Origin: Rhodobacterales bacterium LSUCC0387
GTDB lineage: Bacteria > Pseudomonadota > Alphaproteobacteria > Rhodobacterales > Rhodobacteraceae
Length of the DNA: 64,000 nt
Direction of reading: 5' to 3'
Assembly (NCBI GenBank): GCA_015689775.1
Contig: WVSR01000002.1
Location: 124,001 to 188,000, forward strand
The notes beneath the pieces were generated by a model. That model ran no database searches and was not told the origin of the DNA. It saw only the letters and a program-made list of their open reading frames with translations. The position numbers and the translations under genes are program-made. Below, one piece after another: positions 41,290 through 50,759 of this stretch (positions are counted from its first letter, which is position 1; each line of letters opens with the position of its first letter).

Positions 41290-43179
41290 ATGCTGCCTTT
41301 TGCGAATAATCTAGATGTGCGCAAAATTGAGATAGATCATCCGTGGCCTGTGGCTGCGCCTGCGCAAAGTATTTATGAATTGCTTAGTGAAGTTGCCGTG
41401 CGCCATCCCGCGCGGCCTGCGGTCACCTTTCAACTGTTTTCAGATCCCGACGCAAAAGCAGAGACATTGGATTGGCAAAGCCTCAGGGCGGAGGTGACTC
41501 AACTGGCCAATCTGTTTGCGCGACTTGGCATTGGCGCTGAGGATGCGGTGGCCTTTGTACTGCCCAATAGCACCGAAACAGTCTTGACGCTGCTGGCGGG
41601 GATGGTTGCAGGCGTTGTGGTTCCCATAAATCCGCTGCTTGAGCCTGACCAAATTGCAAGCATCTTGCGCGAAACGAAAGCGCGGCTTGTGGTCACTTTG
41701 GCGCCATTTCCCAAGACGGATCTTGCACAAAAGACCGCCGCCGCCGTGGCCATGGCCCCCGAAGTTGAAACCGTATTGGAGGTTGATCTTCTGCGCTATC
41801 TGACGGGGATCAAGCGGGTGATCGCGCCCTTGCTGCGGCCCAAGTTAAAGGTCACGCATCAGGCCCGCGTGTTGTCGTTGCGCGCGGAAATGGCGGGCGA
41901 GACGGCTGATCTGTTGCGCCACCCAGATCAGGGGAGAGATCGTATCGCTGCCTGTTTTCATACAGGCGGCACAACCGGCATGCCCAAAGTGGCGCAGCAC
42001 AGCTATTCGGGCATGATCTATAATGGTTGGGTGGGTCACAGTCTGTTGTTTACAGAAACCGATACGGTGCTCTGCCCGCTGCCTCTGTTTCATGTTTTTG
42101 CAAGCCATGTGATCCTTATGGGGGGACTGTGTTCAGGCGCCCACACGGTCTTTCCGACCCCGCAAGGATATCGCGGAGCAGGGGTGTTCGATAATTTCTG
42201 GAAATTGGTCGAACGCTGGCAGGTCACATTCTTGATCACGGTGCCAACCGCGCTTGCGGTGTTGATGCAACGGCCTGTAGATGCGGATATCTCCTCTGTG
42301 AAAACCGCTTTCTCAGGATCAGCTCCCCTGCCATTGGAATTGTTTCGCCGGTTTGAGGGCGCAACGGGCGTCAGCCTTGTCGAAGGATATGGCCTGACCG
42401 AGGCTACTTGTCTTGTCTCCTGCAACCCAGTTGAAGGTGAGAAAAAGGTTGGGTCTGTTGGCATCCCCTTTCCGCATTGTAACGTGATCATCCTCAAAGA
42501 TACGCCCGAAGGCCTCACAGAATGTGCCATTGATGAGATCGGCGAGATTTGCGTGGCAAGCCCCGGCGTGACGGAGCAGGGTATTTACAAAGACGCTACA
42601 AAATCGGCGGCGCAAATGTATGAGGGCCAATATTTGCGCACGGGCGATTTGGGGCGGTTTGATGCGGACGGGTATCTCTGGATCACGGGCAGGGCGAAGG
42701 ATTTGATTAATCGCGGTGGTCACAACATCGATCCTGCAATTATTGAGGAGGCTTTGGCCACTCATCCGTCAGTGGCAATGGCAGCGGCCATTGGCCAGCC
42801 TGATCCAATCGCCGGCGAACTGCCCTGCGCCTATGTGGAATTAGTTGAAGGGGCAGATGTGACCGTGGATGCCTTAATGGAACATGCCCGCATCCATGTT
42901 ACCGAACGTGCTGCAGCGCCCAAATATGTCGAAATTTTACCTGAATTACCGAAAACTGCCGTAGGTAAAACCTTTAAGCCTGCTTTACGCAAACTCGCGA
43001 TTGCTCGCGTATTAGACGCAAACCTTGCTGAGGCGGGTTTTGCGGCCCGTGTTGTATCAGTGCGCGATGATATAAAATTTGGTCTAATTGTTTGTTTGAA
43101 TAGTAATATTGATGAGGAGGAAGCAATGCTATCGCAGGTTATGGATAGGTTTTCATTGAAGTGGGAGTATCGACCTTAG
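41290..43179 (+). CDS. Acyl-CoA synthetase (AMP-dependent)
   Basis: The 629-residue protein is an adenylate-forming acyl-CoA synthetase: FHTGGTTGMPKVAQHS as the ATP motif, VEGYGLTEATCLV, YLRTGDLGRFDADGYLWITGRAKDLINRGGHNI as the hinge region (residues about 455-488) and LPKTAVGKTFKP with the catalytic lysine near the end. ATG 41290 with GGGAGG upstream is chosen. The last 100 codons are noticeably AT-richer than the rest, right at the border of the next AT-rich block, which could mark a recombination edge. Confidence 0.88.
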   Translation: MLPFANNLDVRKIEIDHPWPVAAPAQSIYELLSEVAVRHPARPAVTFQLFSDPDAKAETLDWQSLRAEVTQLANLFARLGIGAEDAVAFVLPNSTETVLTLLAGMVAGVVVPINPLLEPDQIASILRETKARLVVTLAPFPKTDLAQKTAAAVAMAPEVETVLEVDLLRYLTGIKRVIAPLLRPKLKVTHQARVLSLRAEMAGETADLLRHPDQGRDRIAACFHTGGTTGMPKVAQHSYSGMIYNGWVGHSLLFTETDTVLCPLPLFHVFASHVILMGGLCSGAHTVFPTPQGYRGAGVFDNFWKLVERWQVTFLITVPTALAVLMQRPVDADISSVKTAFSGSAPLPLELFRRFEGATGVSLVEGYGLTEATCLVSCNPVEGEKKVGSVGIPFPHCNVIILKDTPEGLTECAIDEIGEICVASPGVTEQGIYKDATKSAAQMYEGQYLRTGDLGRFDADGYLWITGRAKDLINRGGHNIDPAIIEEALATHPSVAMAAAIGQPDPIAGELPCAYVELVEGADVTVDALMEHARIHVTERAAAPKYVEILPELPKTAVGKTFKPALRKLAIARVLDANLAEAGFAARVVSVRDDIKFGLIVCLNSNIDEEEAMLSQVMDRFSLKWEYRP

Positions 43180-43235
43180 CCTCAACTGATCTTAGAATTA
43201 TTGACCAAATGATTATAAATTTTGTATTTTAAAAA

Positions 43236-44123
43236 TTACAGCATCTTGATCCCGTATACTTCCGATGCCGTGCCGCTAAACAATGACTGTCTCTCCTCGT
43301 TTGAATAGTCATTGGTAGCGGTGTCGAACCCTGAAAAAATAGTGTTGAAATCTCCGCACAAGCCGTCCACCGGGAAGTTTGACGCAAACATAGATCTGTC
43401 AGGCGAGAAAATATCAATTGCCCTTCTGATGATGTCGCGATTGTCAGCTAGGGACCAAGGCTTTCCTGGAACACCTAATCCTGAAATTTTGATAAATGTT
43501 TGGGGAATTTGCGCAAAATCTTTTAGCGCTTCGTACCATCCAGCCAAACCCTCGGCGGATCTATCAGAAGGAAGTCCAGTGTGATTGAGTATAATTGGCA
43601 CTTCTGGAGCCATATCTGCCATCGATTTTACTTCACACAAGTGCCACCACGGGGTCTGTAAATCGAACATCAGGTTTGATTTTGCTAAGGCTTTGTAACC
43701 GGCCTTGAAATATGGGTCTGTCATACCGCCCGGTGGTCCTCCTGGAGATGCATTGAACCGTGGTTTATGTCGTACAGATTTGACAATTGGCAGATTGGCT
43801 AAAGTAGAAAGAACCTCATCTAAATCGTTTTTGTCCAACCATGCTTGAGCGACATGCGCGGCTGGTTTTCCTGCACTATCTGCAACTTTTTGCATCCAAA
43901 TTGCTTCGCCAGTTGGGTCCGCGGGATCCCATTCTCCCTCCATTGTTACATTCGCAACAATCTCCCAATCTGCTGATACTAAATCGTATTCTTCATGCAT
44001 GAACCTTGTGCGGATACTGGAGTAATCACCATATCTAAATGGGATTAGGGGCTCGTCGCGGAGCCAAGGATGGTAATTTAAGTCTGGATCCCAAAAGTGA
44101 TGATGAGCGTCGATGATTTTCAT
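43236..44123 (-). CDS. Amidohydrolase-family protein (2-pyrone-4,6-dicarboxylate lactonase-like)
   Basis: The 295-residue protein starts with KIIDAHHHFWDPDLNYHPW, contains LMFDLQTPWW, PIILNHTGLP with a metal histidine, and FASNFPVDGL with the aspartate region, matching the lactonase/amidohydrolase-2 branch that opens lactones such as 2-pyrone-4,6-dicarboxylate. GGAGCGAAAT precedes the ATG. It follows the PdxA-like gene on the same strand, a combination found in aromatic-acid catabolic clusters. Confidence 0.85.
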   Translation of the reverse strand: MKIIDAHHHFWDPDLNYHPWLRDEPLIPFRYGDYSSIRTRFMHEEYDLVSADWEIVANVTMEGEWDPADPTGEAIWMQKVADSAGKPAAHVAQAWLDKNDLDEVLSTLANLPIVKSVRHKPRFNASPGGPPGGMTDPYFKAGYKALAKSNLMFDLQTPWWHLCEVKSMADMAPEVPIILNHTGLPSDRSAEGLAGWYEALKDFAQIPQTFIKISGLGVPGKPWSLADNRDIIRRAIDIFSPDRSMFASNFPVDGLCGDFNTIFSGFDTATNDYSNEERQSLFSGTASEVYGIKML

Positions 44124-44175
44124 ATTTCGCTCCCGACAAAGACAAATCAGCAGAAAATTGGGTTATTGTAGATAA

Positions 44176-45189
44176 TTAAATTACGGCATTAACGTCTCTT
44201 GTGCGCAGTAATAAACGAAAAGCTTGAAGCGTCGCGCTGGCAGAGGCAACGCCTTTACCGGCAATATCAAAAGCAGTGCCGTGCGCAGGGGTGACGATTG
44301 GTATTGGCAAACCGCCTGCAACGGTTACTCCACGCTCAAACCCCATCAATTTCATCGCGATTTGCCCTTGGTCGTGATACATTGTAACCACAGCATCCAC
44401 TTCGTGGTTCTGCGCTTTTAAAAACACAGTGTCAGAGGGCCAAGGCCCAGTGACTTTCATCTGACTTTGTTGGTAATTCTGAATTACGGGCCCAATTACA
44501 TCAATCTCTTCGCGCCCAAATTTTCCATTGTCGCCTGCATGGGGATTGAGTGCTGCAACCGCTATGTGAGGGTATTCAATTCCGAAGCGTTTGAGAGTTA
44601 AAGCGGCTAAATCAATGGCTCGGCTGATTGATAACTCATTTATATTGCGGGCCACCTCGCCCAAGCTTATGTGGCTTGTGACCCTGGTGGTCATGATGTC
44701 GTCCAAGACATTTATTTCAGAGTGATGGCCAGAAAACCCTATATACTTGGCAATAAATTGATGCTCGTCTTGTTCTTCCATGCCTGCGAGTGTCAACGCT
44801 GCCTTATTGAAAGGTGCGAATAAAATACCATCGATAAGACCACTTTTAGCAAGATTTAAGGCGGTTTCCAGGCTGCGTAATGAAGATCTTCCGCTTGCTA
44901 AACAAATATTGGCCACTTCAATTTCTTCAGGTTCACAGGTCTGTAAGTTGAGGTGTGCAACTCCTTCAAAACTGGAAATTTCTGAACGGGGTATTGTATT
45001 TAAAACTACATCTTTTCTGGCTTGCTTCGCGCCTTGTTTCCAAACATGAGCATCACCGACAAGAAGGATATTCGCCGCTTCTTTTACATCTGCTTCTTGT
45101 AATAGTTTCGCGATAAGCTCAGGCCCAATACCGGATGGATCTCCTGGAATAATAGCAATTCTTGGCTTCATTGGATGCTTCACTTTCAA
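44176..45189 (-). CDS. PdxA-family 4-phosphohydroxythreonine dehydrogenase-like protein
   Basis: The 337-residue protein has RIAIIPGDPSGIGPELIAKLL, FAPFNKAALTLAG, NPHAGDNGKFGREE with metal-binding residues, and TMYHDQGQIAMKLMGFERGVTV near residues 265-286. It may be a second PdxA serving degradation (PdxA2 type) rather than vitamin B6 synthesis, since its neighbours are catabolic. It likely catalyses NAD-dependent oxidation and decarboxylation of a hydroxyacid. TTG at 45189 or GTG at 45183 could be the start; AGAGGA lies upstream of both. Confidence 0.85.
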   Translation of the reverse strand: MKVKHPMKPRIAIIPGDPSGIGPELIAKLLQEADVKEAANILLVGDAHVWKQGAKQARKDVVLNTIPRSEISSFEGVAHLNLQTCEPEEIEVANICLASGRSSLRSLETALNLAKSGLIDGILFAPFNKAALTLAGMEEQDEHQFIAKYIGFSGHHSEINVLDDIMTTRVTSHISLGEVARNINELSISRAIDLAALTLKRFGIEYPHIAVAALNPHAGDNGKFGREEIDVIGPVIQNYQQSQMKVTGPWPSDTVFLKAQNHEVDAVVTMYHDQGQIAMKLMGFERGVTVAGGLPIPIVTPAHGTAFDIAGKGVASASATLQAFRLLLRTRDVNAVI

Positions 45190-45292
45190 AAGTCCTCTAT
45201 CATATCCGTAGAGTTTAAAATCGTGTTGGAGAAATCATCGATCATGGACATTTGGGGGCTAGAAATGGATGACAAATATCACCTGCATTAGC

Positions 45293-46048
45293 TCATTCTC
45301 CAGTCCAATTAGGGCGTCTTTTTGCCTTAAACGCTCGAACGCCTTCTTGAAAATCTGAACTCCCATAACAGAGCTCGATCAAGTCCTCGCCGCTAGGTAA
45401 ATTTGCAGTCCTTAAACGTTGAAGTGCTTTTTTACTTGCCGTGATGGTAAGGGGCGCCACAGAGCACAGCTTTTCAATCAATTCATCGCTCGCACTGTCC
45501 ATTTCTTGGGGGGAGACTATGCGGGCTAGAAATCCGGTTCCGGCAAGCTCTTCGGCAGTCACTAGTTCTGCTAAAAACAACATTCGCTTTGAAACGGGTT
45601 CGCCAATAAGACTGATCATATTGGCATAGTTTCGCATAGAGAGGCAGTTTCCCAGTGTTCTAGATATCGGAACACCAAACCGGGCGCCTGTAGCAGCTAG
45701 TCTCAAGTCGCATGATGCTGCAATATTTAGGCCACCACCAATCGCCAGGTCGTCAATCACTGCCAGAGTAGGTGCCGGAATCGACAGGAATTCATTGAGT
45801 ATTCGGTCCATTTTTTTTTCATACTCAACGCCATGCTCACCGCGATCAAAATCAGAGAATTGATGTATGTCGGTACCTGCGACGAAGGCTTTACCACCCA
45901 CACCACGTAAAACTATTGCTCTTAGCCCTGACATTGTTTTTAGACGAAGACTTATTTTTTCAAAGTCATTGTACATCTTCCAAGTCATCGAATTCATTGC
46001 TTCCGGTCGATCAAACCAAATTCGAGCAACAGATCCCTCAACTTGCAT
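45293..46048 (-). CDS. Enoyl-CoA hydratase/isomerase family protein
   Basis: The 251-residue crotonase-fold protein has ARIWFDRPEAMNSM, GGKAFVAGTDIHQF for the oxyanion loop, AIGGGLNIAASCDLRLA and FGVPISRTLGNCLS. The second loop lacks the usual catalytic glutamate after P (PI instead of PE), so a function other than simple hydration is likely. The start at ATG 46048 is favoured by GGAAAGG 5 bases upstream over the GTG at 46069 that overlaps the CaiB stop. It is operonic with the CaiB gene. Confidence 0.83.
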   Translation of the reverse strand: MQVEGSVARIWFDRPEAMNSMTWKMYNDFEKISLRLKTMSGLRAIVLRGVGGKAFVAGTDIHQFSDFDRGEHGVEYEKKMDRILNEFLSIPAPTLAVIDDLAIGGGLNIAASCDLRLAATGARFGVPISRTLGNCLSMRNYANMISLIGEPVSKRMLFLAELVTAEELAGTGFLARIVSPQEMDSASDELIEKLCSVAPLTITASKKALQRLRTANLPSGEDLIELCYGSSDFQEGVRAFKAKRRPNWTGE

Positions 46049-46065
46049 ATGTACCTTTCCGCTAC

Positions 46066-47268
46066 TCACTCAAAAGCTCCTTCTGCGCGTAATTTGTCAG
46101 TATCTAATCCTAGTTCAATTGCTAGTTCATGAGTATGCTCCCCCAGCAGAGGCGGAGGTAGACGTACTTGTTGTGGGGTGCCTTGCAACTTTACTGGGAA
46201 GCCCAAAGATTTTATTCGGCCTTCAACGGGGTGATTGATTTCCAGAACCATGTTGCGTTCCAATGTATGATCAGCACTTAACACTTGCTCAAAGTTGTTA
46301 ATTGGGCCTGCTGGAACACCGTAGTTTAAAAACTTTGTGACCCAAAACCCTACATTTTGTTCACTGAAAATAGGTTTGAGTTCGGCTTCCAATTGGCTGC
46401 GGTTGGCGACCCGATCCATGTTAGTCACAAAGCGCGGATCTTCTTTTATTTCCGGGCGGTTAATCACATCACAAAATAGTTCCCATAATTTTTGGTTTGC
46501 AGCGCCCACAACAAACATACCATCGCTTGCCATGAATGCTTGGTAGGGCGCGCTCATACGATTTGCGGTACCGAGTGGCTGGGGCGATCTGCCTGTGGCC
46601 CAAAATTCGGTGGTTTCCCAGATCGATAGAGATAGTGCTGCCTCAAAAAGAGAAGCGTCAATATATTGACCCGTACCAGATTTTGTGCGGCCAATTACTG
46701 CGCTTAGAATGCCATAAACGCAGAATAGGCCTGCTCCCAAATCGCCAACAGAAACGCCAGACTTTACTGGTCCCATATCGGGGTGCCCCATGGCGCTCAT
46801 AACGCCAGACATCGCTTGTGCCATAAGGTCGAAACCTGGACGCTGAGACCAAGGCCCAGTTTGTCCAAAACCAGATATGCTTGCATAAATCAGTTTAGGG
46901 TTAATTTCTTTGAGAGATTGATAGTCTATGCCCAGCCTCTTTGTGACACCTGGTCGATAGTTTTCAACCAGCACGTCAGCTGTTTTAACGAGCTCCATGA
47001 ACATGGTCATGCCTCCAGAGCTCTTTAGATTTAAGACGACTGATTTTTTATTCCGGTTCAACGCAAAAAAACCGGGACTGTCATTCCCTTTCATCCGAAA
47101 GCCCATTGCCGCTCGGGTCTGATCACCTTTTGGCGGCTCAACTTTTATAACATCTGCTCCCATATCTCCGAGCATCATGCAACAGAATGGCCCAGCCATC
47201 ACCTGTGTCAGGTCAATTATTCTCAATCCTGTTAGTGGTAAGTTTGACGTGCTTGTTTGGCTGGGCAT
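46066..47268 (-). CDS. CaiB/BaiF family CoA-transferase
   Basis: The 400-residue protein is a class III CoA-transferase: GLRIIDLTQVMAGPFCCMMLGDMGADVIKVEPP at residues 11-43, FALNRNKKSVVLNLKS, and SGVSVGDLGAGLFCVYGIL with the catalytic aspartate. The ATG at 47268 is preferred to an in-frame TTG at 47361 because the family sequence starts about ten residues after it. It likely activates a dicarboxylate for the crotonase-fold enzyme encoded next. It is divergent from the dehydrogenase gene at 47451. Confidence 0.85.
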   Translation of the reverse strand: MPSQTSTSNLPLTGLRIIDLTQVMAGPFCCMMLGDMGADVIKVEPPKGDQTRAAMGFRMKGNDSPGFFALNRNKKSVVLNLKSSGGMTMFMELVKTADVLVENYRPGVTKRLGIDYQSLKEINPKLIYASISGFGQTGPWSQRPGFDLMAQAMSGVMSAMGHPDMGPVKSGVSVGDLGAGLFCVYGILSAVIGRTKSGTGQYIDASLFEAALSLSIWETTEFWATGRSPQPLGTANRMSAPYQAFMASDGMFVVGAANQKLWELFCDVINRPEIKEDPRFVTNMDRVANRSQLEAELKPIFSEQNVGFWVTKFLNYGVPAGPINNFEQVLSADHTLERNMVLEINHPVEGRIKSLGFPVKLQGTPQQVRLPPPLLGEHTHELAIELGLDTDKLRAEGAFE

Positions 47269-47450
47269 ATCTGTATCAGTTCTTTGATGTCGCAATTTGT
47301 TTGCAATATGAGAGACTATAAATTGGCTAGGTCGAAGCTTCTTATCCCGAAGGTTAAGCAAATTTGGTTAGATTAAGCTATGATTTATCAAGCTCATGTT
47401 AGCTTTTCTAATGTCAGGAAAGTGTCATTTTCTACAAAACTGGAGCTATT

Positions 47451-48344
47451 ATGAAAGACCATTCGAAATTACCTCAAATTGGATTTGTCGGGCTTGGAAT
47501 AATGGGCGCCCCAATGGTGAGGCGCCTTCTGTCGCGTGGCTTTAAAGTGACTGTATGGAACTTAGAGCCGGAACGGGCTTTAGAGGTATTGCCGAATGGA
47601 GCAATTTGGGCAGACACCCCAGCAGAAGTGCGCGAGTGCAGTGACATCCTTGCAATGTGTGTTCTTAACACTGAAGCAGTTGAAAACTGTTGCTTTGGTC
47701 CTTTAGGCTTTGCCAAATCAGATGGTGGCGCCGACCTGATTATAGATTTCTCAACTGTGCCACGCGACGACACTGTGAGAATTGCTGGCAGAATGGCTGA
47801 ACATGGAGTTGCTTGGATTGACGCGCCCGTTTCAGGAGGTCCTGATCCAGCAGAGACTGGAACTTTAACGGCTATGCTAGGCGGTGTGCAGGCCGATTTT
47901 GAACGAGTAATTCCGATACTTGATGCTCTAACAAAGACCTCAACTTTATTGGGTCCATTGGGTGCTGGTCAAATTGCTAAAACTTTAAATCAGGCGATTG
48001 TTGGAACGAATTATGTACTAATGGCAGAGGTTTTGACATTGGCGCGATCAGCGCAGCTTGATCCCAAGCTTTTGCCAGAAGCATTAGCGGGTGGCATGGC
48101 GGATTCTCAAATTTTGCAACGGATCTACAAGCAGATGGTTTCTCAAGATTTTGATCCCCCTAAGGCTTACGCAAGACAGTTAGCCAAAGACATGACCGCT
48201 CTTGCCGTCTTTATGCAGGCTATTAATGGCGGACTACCGCTTATTGATAAATCTATAGAAATCTACACATCCTACGCAAATGACGGGAACGACTTTTCTG
48301 ACTCTGCTGCAATCAGTGAGTACTATTTAAAAAAATATATATAA
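47451..48344 (+). CDS. NAD(P)-dependent beta-hydroxyacid dehydrogenase (3-hydroxyisobutyrate dehydrogenase-like)
   Basis: The 297-residue protein has IGFVGLGIMGAPMVRRLL as the nucleotide site, DAPVSGGPDPAETGTLTAMLGG near 122 and GAGQIAKTLNQAIVGTNY with the catalytic lysine near 172. It oxidises a 3-hydroxyacid or reduces a semialdehyde such as tartronate semialdehyde. GGAGC precedes the ATG. It ends the second AT-rich catabolic block. Confidence 0.88.
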   Translation: MKDHSKLPQIGFVGLGIMGAPMVRRLLSRGFKVTVWNLEPERALEVLPNGAIWADTPAEVRECSDILAMCVLNTEAVENCCFGPLGFAKSDGGADLIIDFSTVPRDDTVRIAGRMAEHGVAWIDAPVSGGPDPAETGTLTAMLGGVQADFERVIPILDALTKTSTLLGPLGAGQIAKTLNQAIVGTNYVLMAEVLTLARSAQLDPKLLPEALAGGMADSQILQRIYKQMVSQDFDPPKAYARQLAKDMTALAVFMQAINGGLPLIDKSIEIYTSYANDGNDFSDSAAISEYYLKKYI

Positions 48345-48368
48345 TATAAATTAATTATTAGTTTTTTA

Positions 48369-48402
48369 ATCATCTTGATCATCTTGATCATCTTGATCAT
48401 CT
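48369..48402. repeat. 9-bp tandem repeat ATCATCTTG
   Basis: Three perfect copies and a partial fourth lie just after the dehydrogenase gene, in the gap before tRNA-Thr. It is a microsatellite-like tract that can vary by slippage; no function is evident. Confidence 0.8.
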
Positions 48403-48511
48403 GGTCATTCTATTAGTCGCGTGCGAAATGTGCACTTTTGCAAGCTCAGAGCCAATTGGATTACACACAATAACTCGGGCGTTTGTCGTATTAATGATCA
48501 TATGATTTTGA

Positions 48512-48586
<75 letters not shown>

Positions 48587-48761
48587 GCACGTGTGGCGCG
48601 TGCATTAGACGCAATCGCAGACCCATGCAAGACCAAAGCAAATGAAAATTCGTACCAACGCCCAATTCCTTTTGATGGCTGCGGACTTACACAGGAAATT
48701 TTGCCAATTTCGATTTGCATCGCGCTAGACGCGAATTGTCCGCTTCGCTATGAGGGGCGGT

Positions 48762-48935
48762 ATGAAGCAACCATCAAACCCGCCGAAAAGATCGAATTCT
48801 GGTCAACGGAGCGCGCAAGACATTCGCACTGAGCGGTTGAAAGCAGCGCTTAAGGCCAATTTGGCCCGCCGCAAGGCGCAGGCCCGCAAAAGGCGTGCGG
48901 AAGATGGCGAAAATGGCGCGGGCCCGTCATCTTGA
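48762..48935 (+). CDS. Small basic hypothetical protein upstream of murA
   Basis: The 57-residue protein is rich in Lys, Arg, Gln and Ala, with a helical run RTERLKAALKANLARRKAQ and a basic stretch RKRRAEDG. GAGGGG precedes the ATG at 48762. It ends 33 bp before murA, on the same strand. Similar small basic proteins next to murA occur in Rhodobacteraceae, to my recollection. No function can be assigned; nucleic-acid binding is possible from its charge. Confidence 0.65.
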   Translation: MKQPSNPPKRSNSGQRSAQDIRTERLKAALKANLARRKAQARKRRAEDGENGAGPSS

Positions 48936-48968
48936 CGCGACCTTAGCAAAGCAAAAGAGGCAGCATCC

Positions 48969-50240
48969 GTGGACAGTATTATCGTTAAAGGAAATGGCCC
49001 GCTTTCGGGCGAGGTTCCCATCGCGGGCGCAAAGAACACCTGCCTAAAGCTTATGTGTGCGGCCCTCCTATCGGATGAACCTTTGACATTGACCAATGTG
49101 CCGCGCCTTTCTGATGTGGCGACATTGGGCAGTTTGTTGGAAAGCTTGGGCTGCGAAGTGGCCCGTTTGGCCGATGGCCGCGCGATGATGATCTCGTCCG
49201 CTGCTGTGAACAATTTGACCGCGCATTACGATATCGTGCGCAAGCTACGCGCCTCTTTCAACGTGCTTGGGCCATTGGTGGGTCGTTTTGGTGAGGCGGT
49301 TGTCTCGCTTCCAGGGGGCTGTGCAATTGGGGCGCGCAAGGTGGATTTGCATTTGACCGCGCTTGAGGCTTTGGGGGCCGAAATCGACCTGCGTGAGGGT
49401 TATGTTCACGCGACGGCAAAAAATGGCCTTAAAGGTGCTGAGATCAGCTTTCCCTTTGTCTCCGTGGGTGCCACGGAAAATGCCCTTTGCGCGGCGGTTT
49501 TGGCCAAAGGCACCACCGTTCTACGAAATGCCGCGCGCGAGCCCGATACCGTGGCATTGGCGCATTGTTTGCAAGGCATGGGCGCAGATATCGAAGGCGC
49601 GGGCACGGACACCATCGTTATTCGTGGCGTGGATCGTCTGCATGCAACAACGCATCGTGTGATCGCAGATCGTATTGAGCTGGGCACCTACATGATTGCC
49701 CCTGCAATTGCAGGCGGCAGCGTGGAATTGATCGGCGGCAGCCGTGCTATTGTGGCGGCCTTGGCCGATAAGTTAGAAGAAGCAGGGGTCGAGATTGCCG
49801 AAACCAATCGCGGCTTACGCGTCAGCCATAAAATGGGACGCGTGAGTGCCGTGGATGTGACAACCGCACCATTCCCTGGGTTTCCAACCGATTTGCAGGC
49901 GCAAATGATGGCGCTGATGTGCACCGCTGACGGGGTCGCTACATTGGAGGAAACCATCTTTGAGAACCGCTTCATGCATGCGCCTGAATTGATCCGCATG
50001 GGTGCCAAAATTGATGTGCATGGCGGAACGGCCAAGGTGACCGGTGTGGTGCAATTGCGTGGTGCACCCGTGATGGCTACGGATTTGCGTGCCTCGGTAA
50101 GTTTGATCCTCGCGGGGCTTGCTGCCGAGGGGGAAACCTGTGTGAACCGCGTGTATCACCTCGATCGTGGCTATGAGCGGGTAGAAGAAAAGCTCAGCAG
50201 CCTTGGCGCAAATATTGAACGGGTGGCAGAGCATGGCTGA
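48969..50240 (+). CDS. murA: UDP-N-acetylglucosamine 1-carboxyvinyltransferase
   Basis: The 423-residue protein is MurA, the first committed enzyme of peptidoglycan synthesis. It has [30 protein letters not shown] at the N-terminus with the Lys-Asn pair, [16 protein letters not shown] with the PEP-binding cysteine, and [12 protein letters not shown] with the catalytic aspartate. The start is GTG with AAAGAGG upstream. It overlaps the DUF2948 gene by 8 bp. The position beside hisD is the usual Rhodobacteraceae order. Confidence 0.97.
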   Translation: MDSIIVKGNGPLSGEVPIAGAKNTCLKLMCAALLSDEPLTLTNVPRLSDVATLGSLLESLGCEVARLADGRAMMISSAAVNNLTAHYDIVRKLRASFNVLGPLVGRFGEAVVSLPGGCAIGARKVDLHLTALEALGAEIDLREGYVHATAKNGLKGAEISFPFVSVGATENALCAAVLAKGTTVLRNAAREPDTVALAHCLQGMGADIEGAGTDTIVIRGVDRLHATTHRVIADRIELGTYMIAPAIAGGSVELIGGSRAIVAALADKLEEAGVEIAETNRGLRVSHKMGRVSAVDVTTAPFPGFPTDLQAQMMALMCTADGVATLEETIFENRFMHAPELIRMGAKIDVHGGTAKVTGVVQLRGAPVMATDLRASVSLILAGLAAEGETCVNRVYHLDRGYERVEEKLSSLGANIERVAEHG

Positions 50241-50694
50241 TGCCCGATTTGAGGATGGCGCAGAAGCGCCCTTGGCGCTTGCCGCCGCAGATGCAGAGGA
50301 TGTGAAAATCCTGTCTGCGCTTGCGCAAGATGCCATCCTCACTGTGGCTGATATCAAATATACCCGCGCCAAACGTCAGGTGGTTGTGCTTCTCAATCGC
50401 TTTCGTTGGGAAAATGGGGCGCGCGTCAGCCCGCCTGAGCGGGTGCGCAGCTTGCTGATTGTGGATGACGTGCTGAGCGTTGCCGCGCAAGGCATCAGCC
50501 CGCAGGCGCGCGATGTGGTGTTATCGCTGCTTTTGGTCGCGTGGCAGGCGGGCGAAGATGGCATGGGGCTTATCACCCTCACTTTCGCAGGCGATGGCGC
50601 CTTGGCGCTTGAGGTTGAGGCAATCAATCTTGCAATACTCGATGTGACCAAGCCCTATCAGGCCCCTTCGGGTAAAACCCCCTCGCACCCGTGA
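50233..50694 (+). CDS. DUF2948 family protein
   Basis: The 153-residue protein matches DUF2948, typical of alphaproteobacteria: [32 protein letters not shown] at residues 4-35, [13 protein letters not shown] near 50 and [20 protein letters not shown]. The ATG at 50233 overlaps the end of murA. Function is unknown; the gene is conserved between murA and hisD. Confidence 0.88.
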   Translation: MADARFEDGAEAPLALAAADAEDVKILSALAQDAILTVADIKYTRAKRQVVVLLNRFRWENGARVSPPERVRSLLIVDDVLSVAAQGISPQARDVVLSLLLVAWQAGEDGMGLITLTFAGDGALALEVEAINLAILDVTKPYQAPSGKTPSHP

Positions 50695-50759
50695 CGCTTT
50701 CGCGTCTTGAGCGCGCGGCCAACACAAGGTAAGCCCCTCCTATTCTGACGGAGACGGGT

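Noticed and set aside
48369-48402. Possible CRISPR-like repeat
   Set aside because: The unit is only 9 bp without spacers, so it is a simple tandem repeat.
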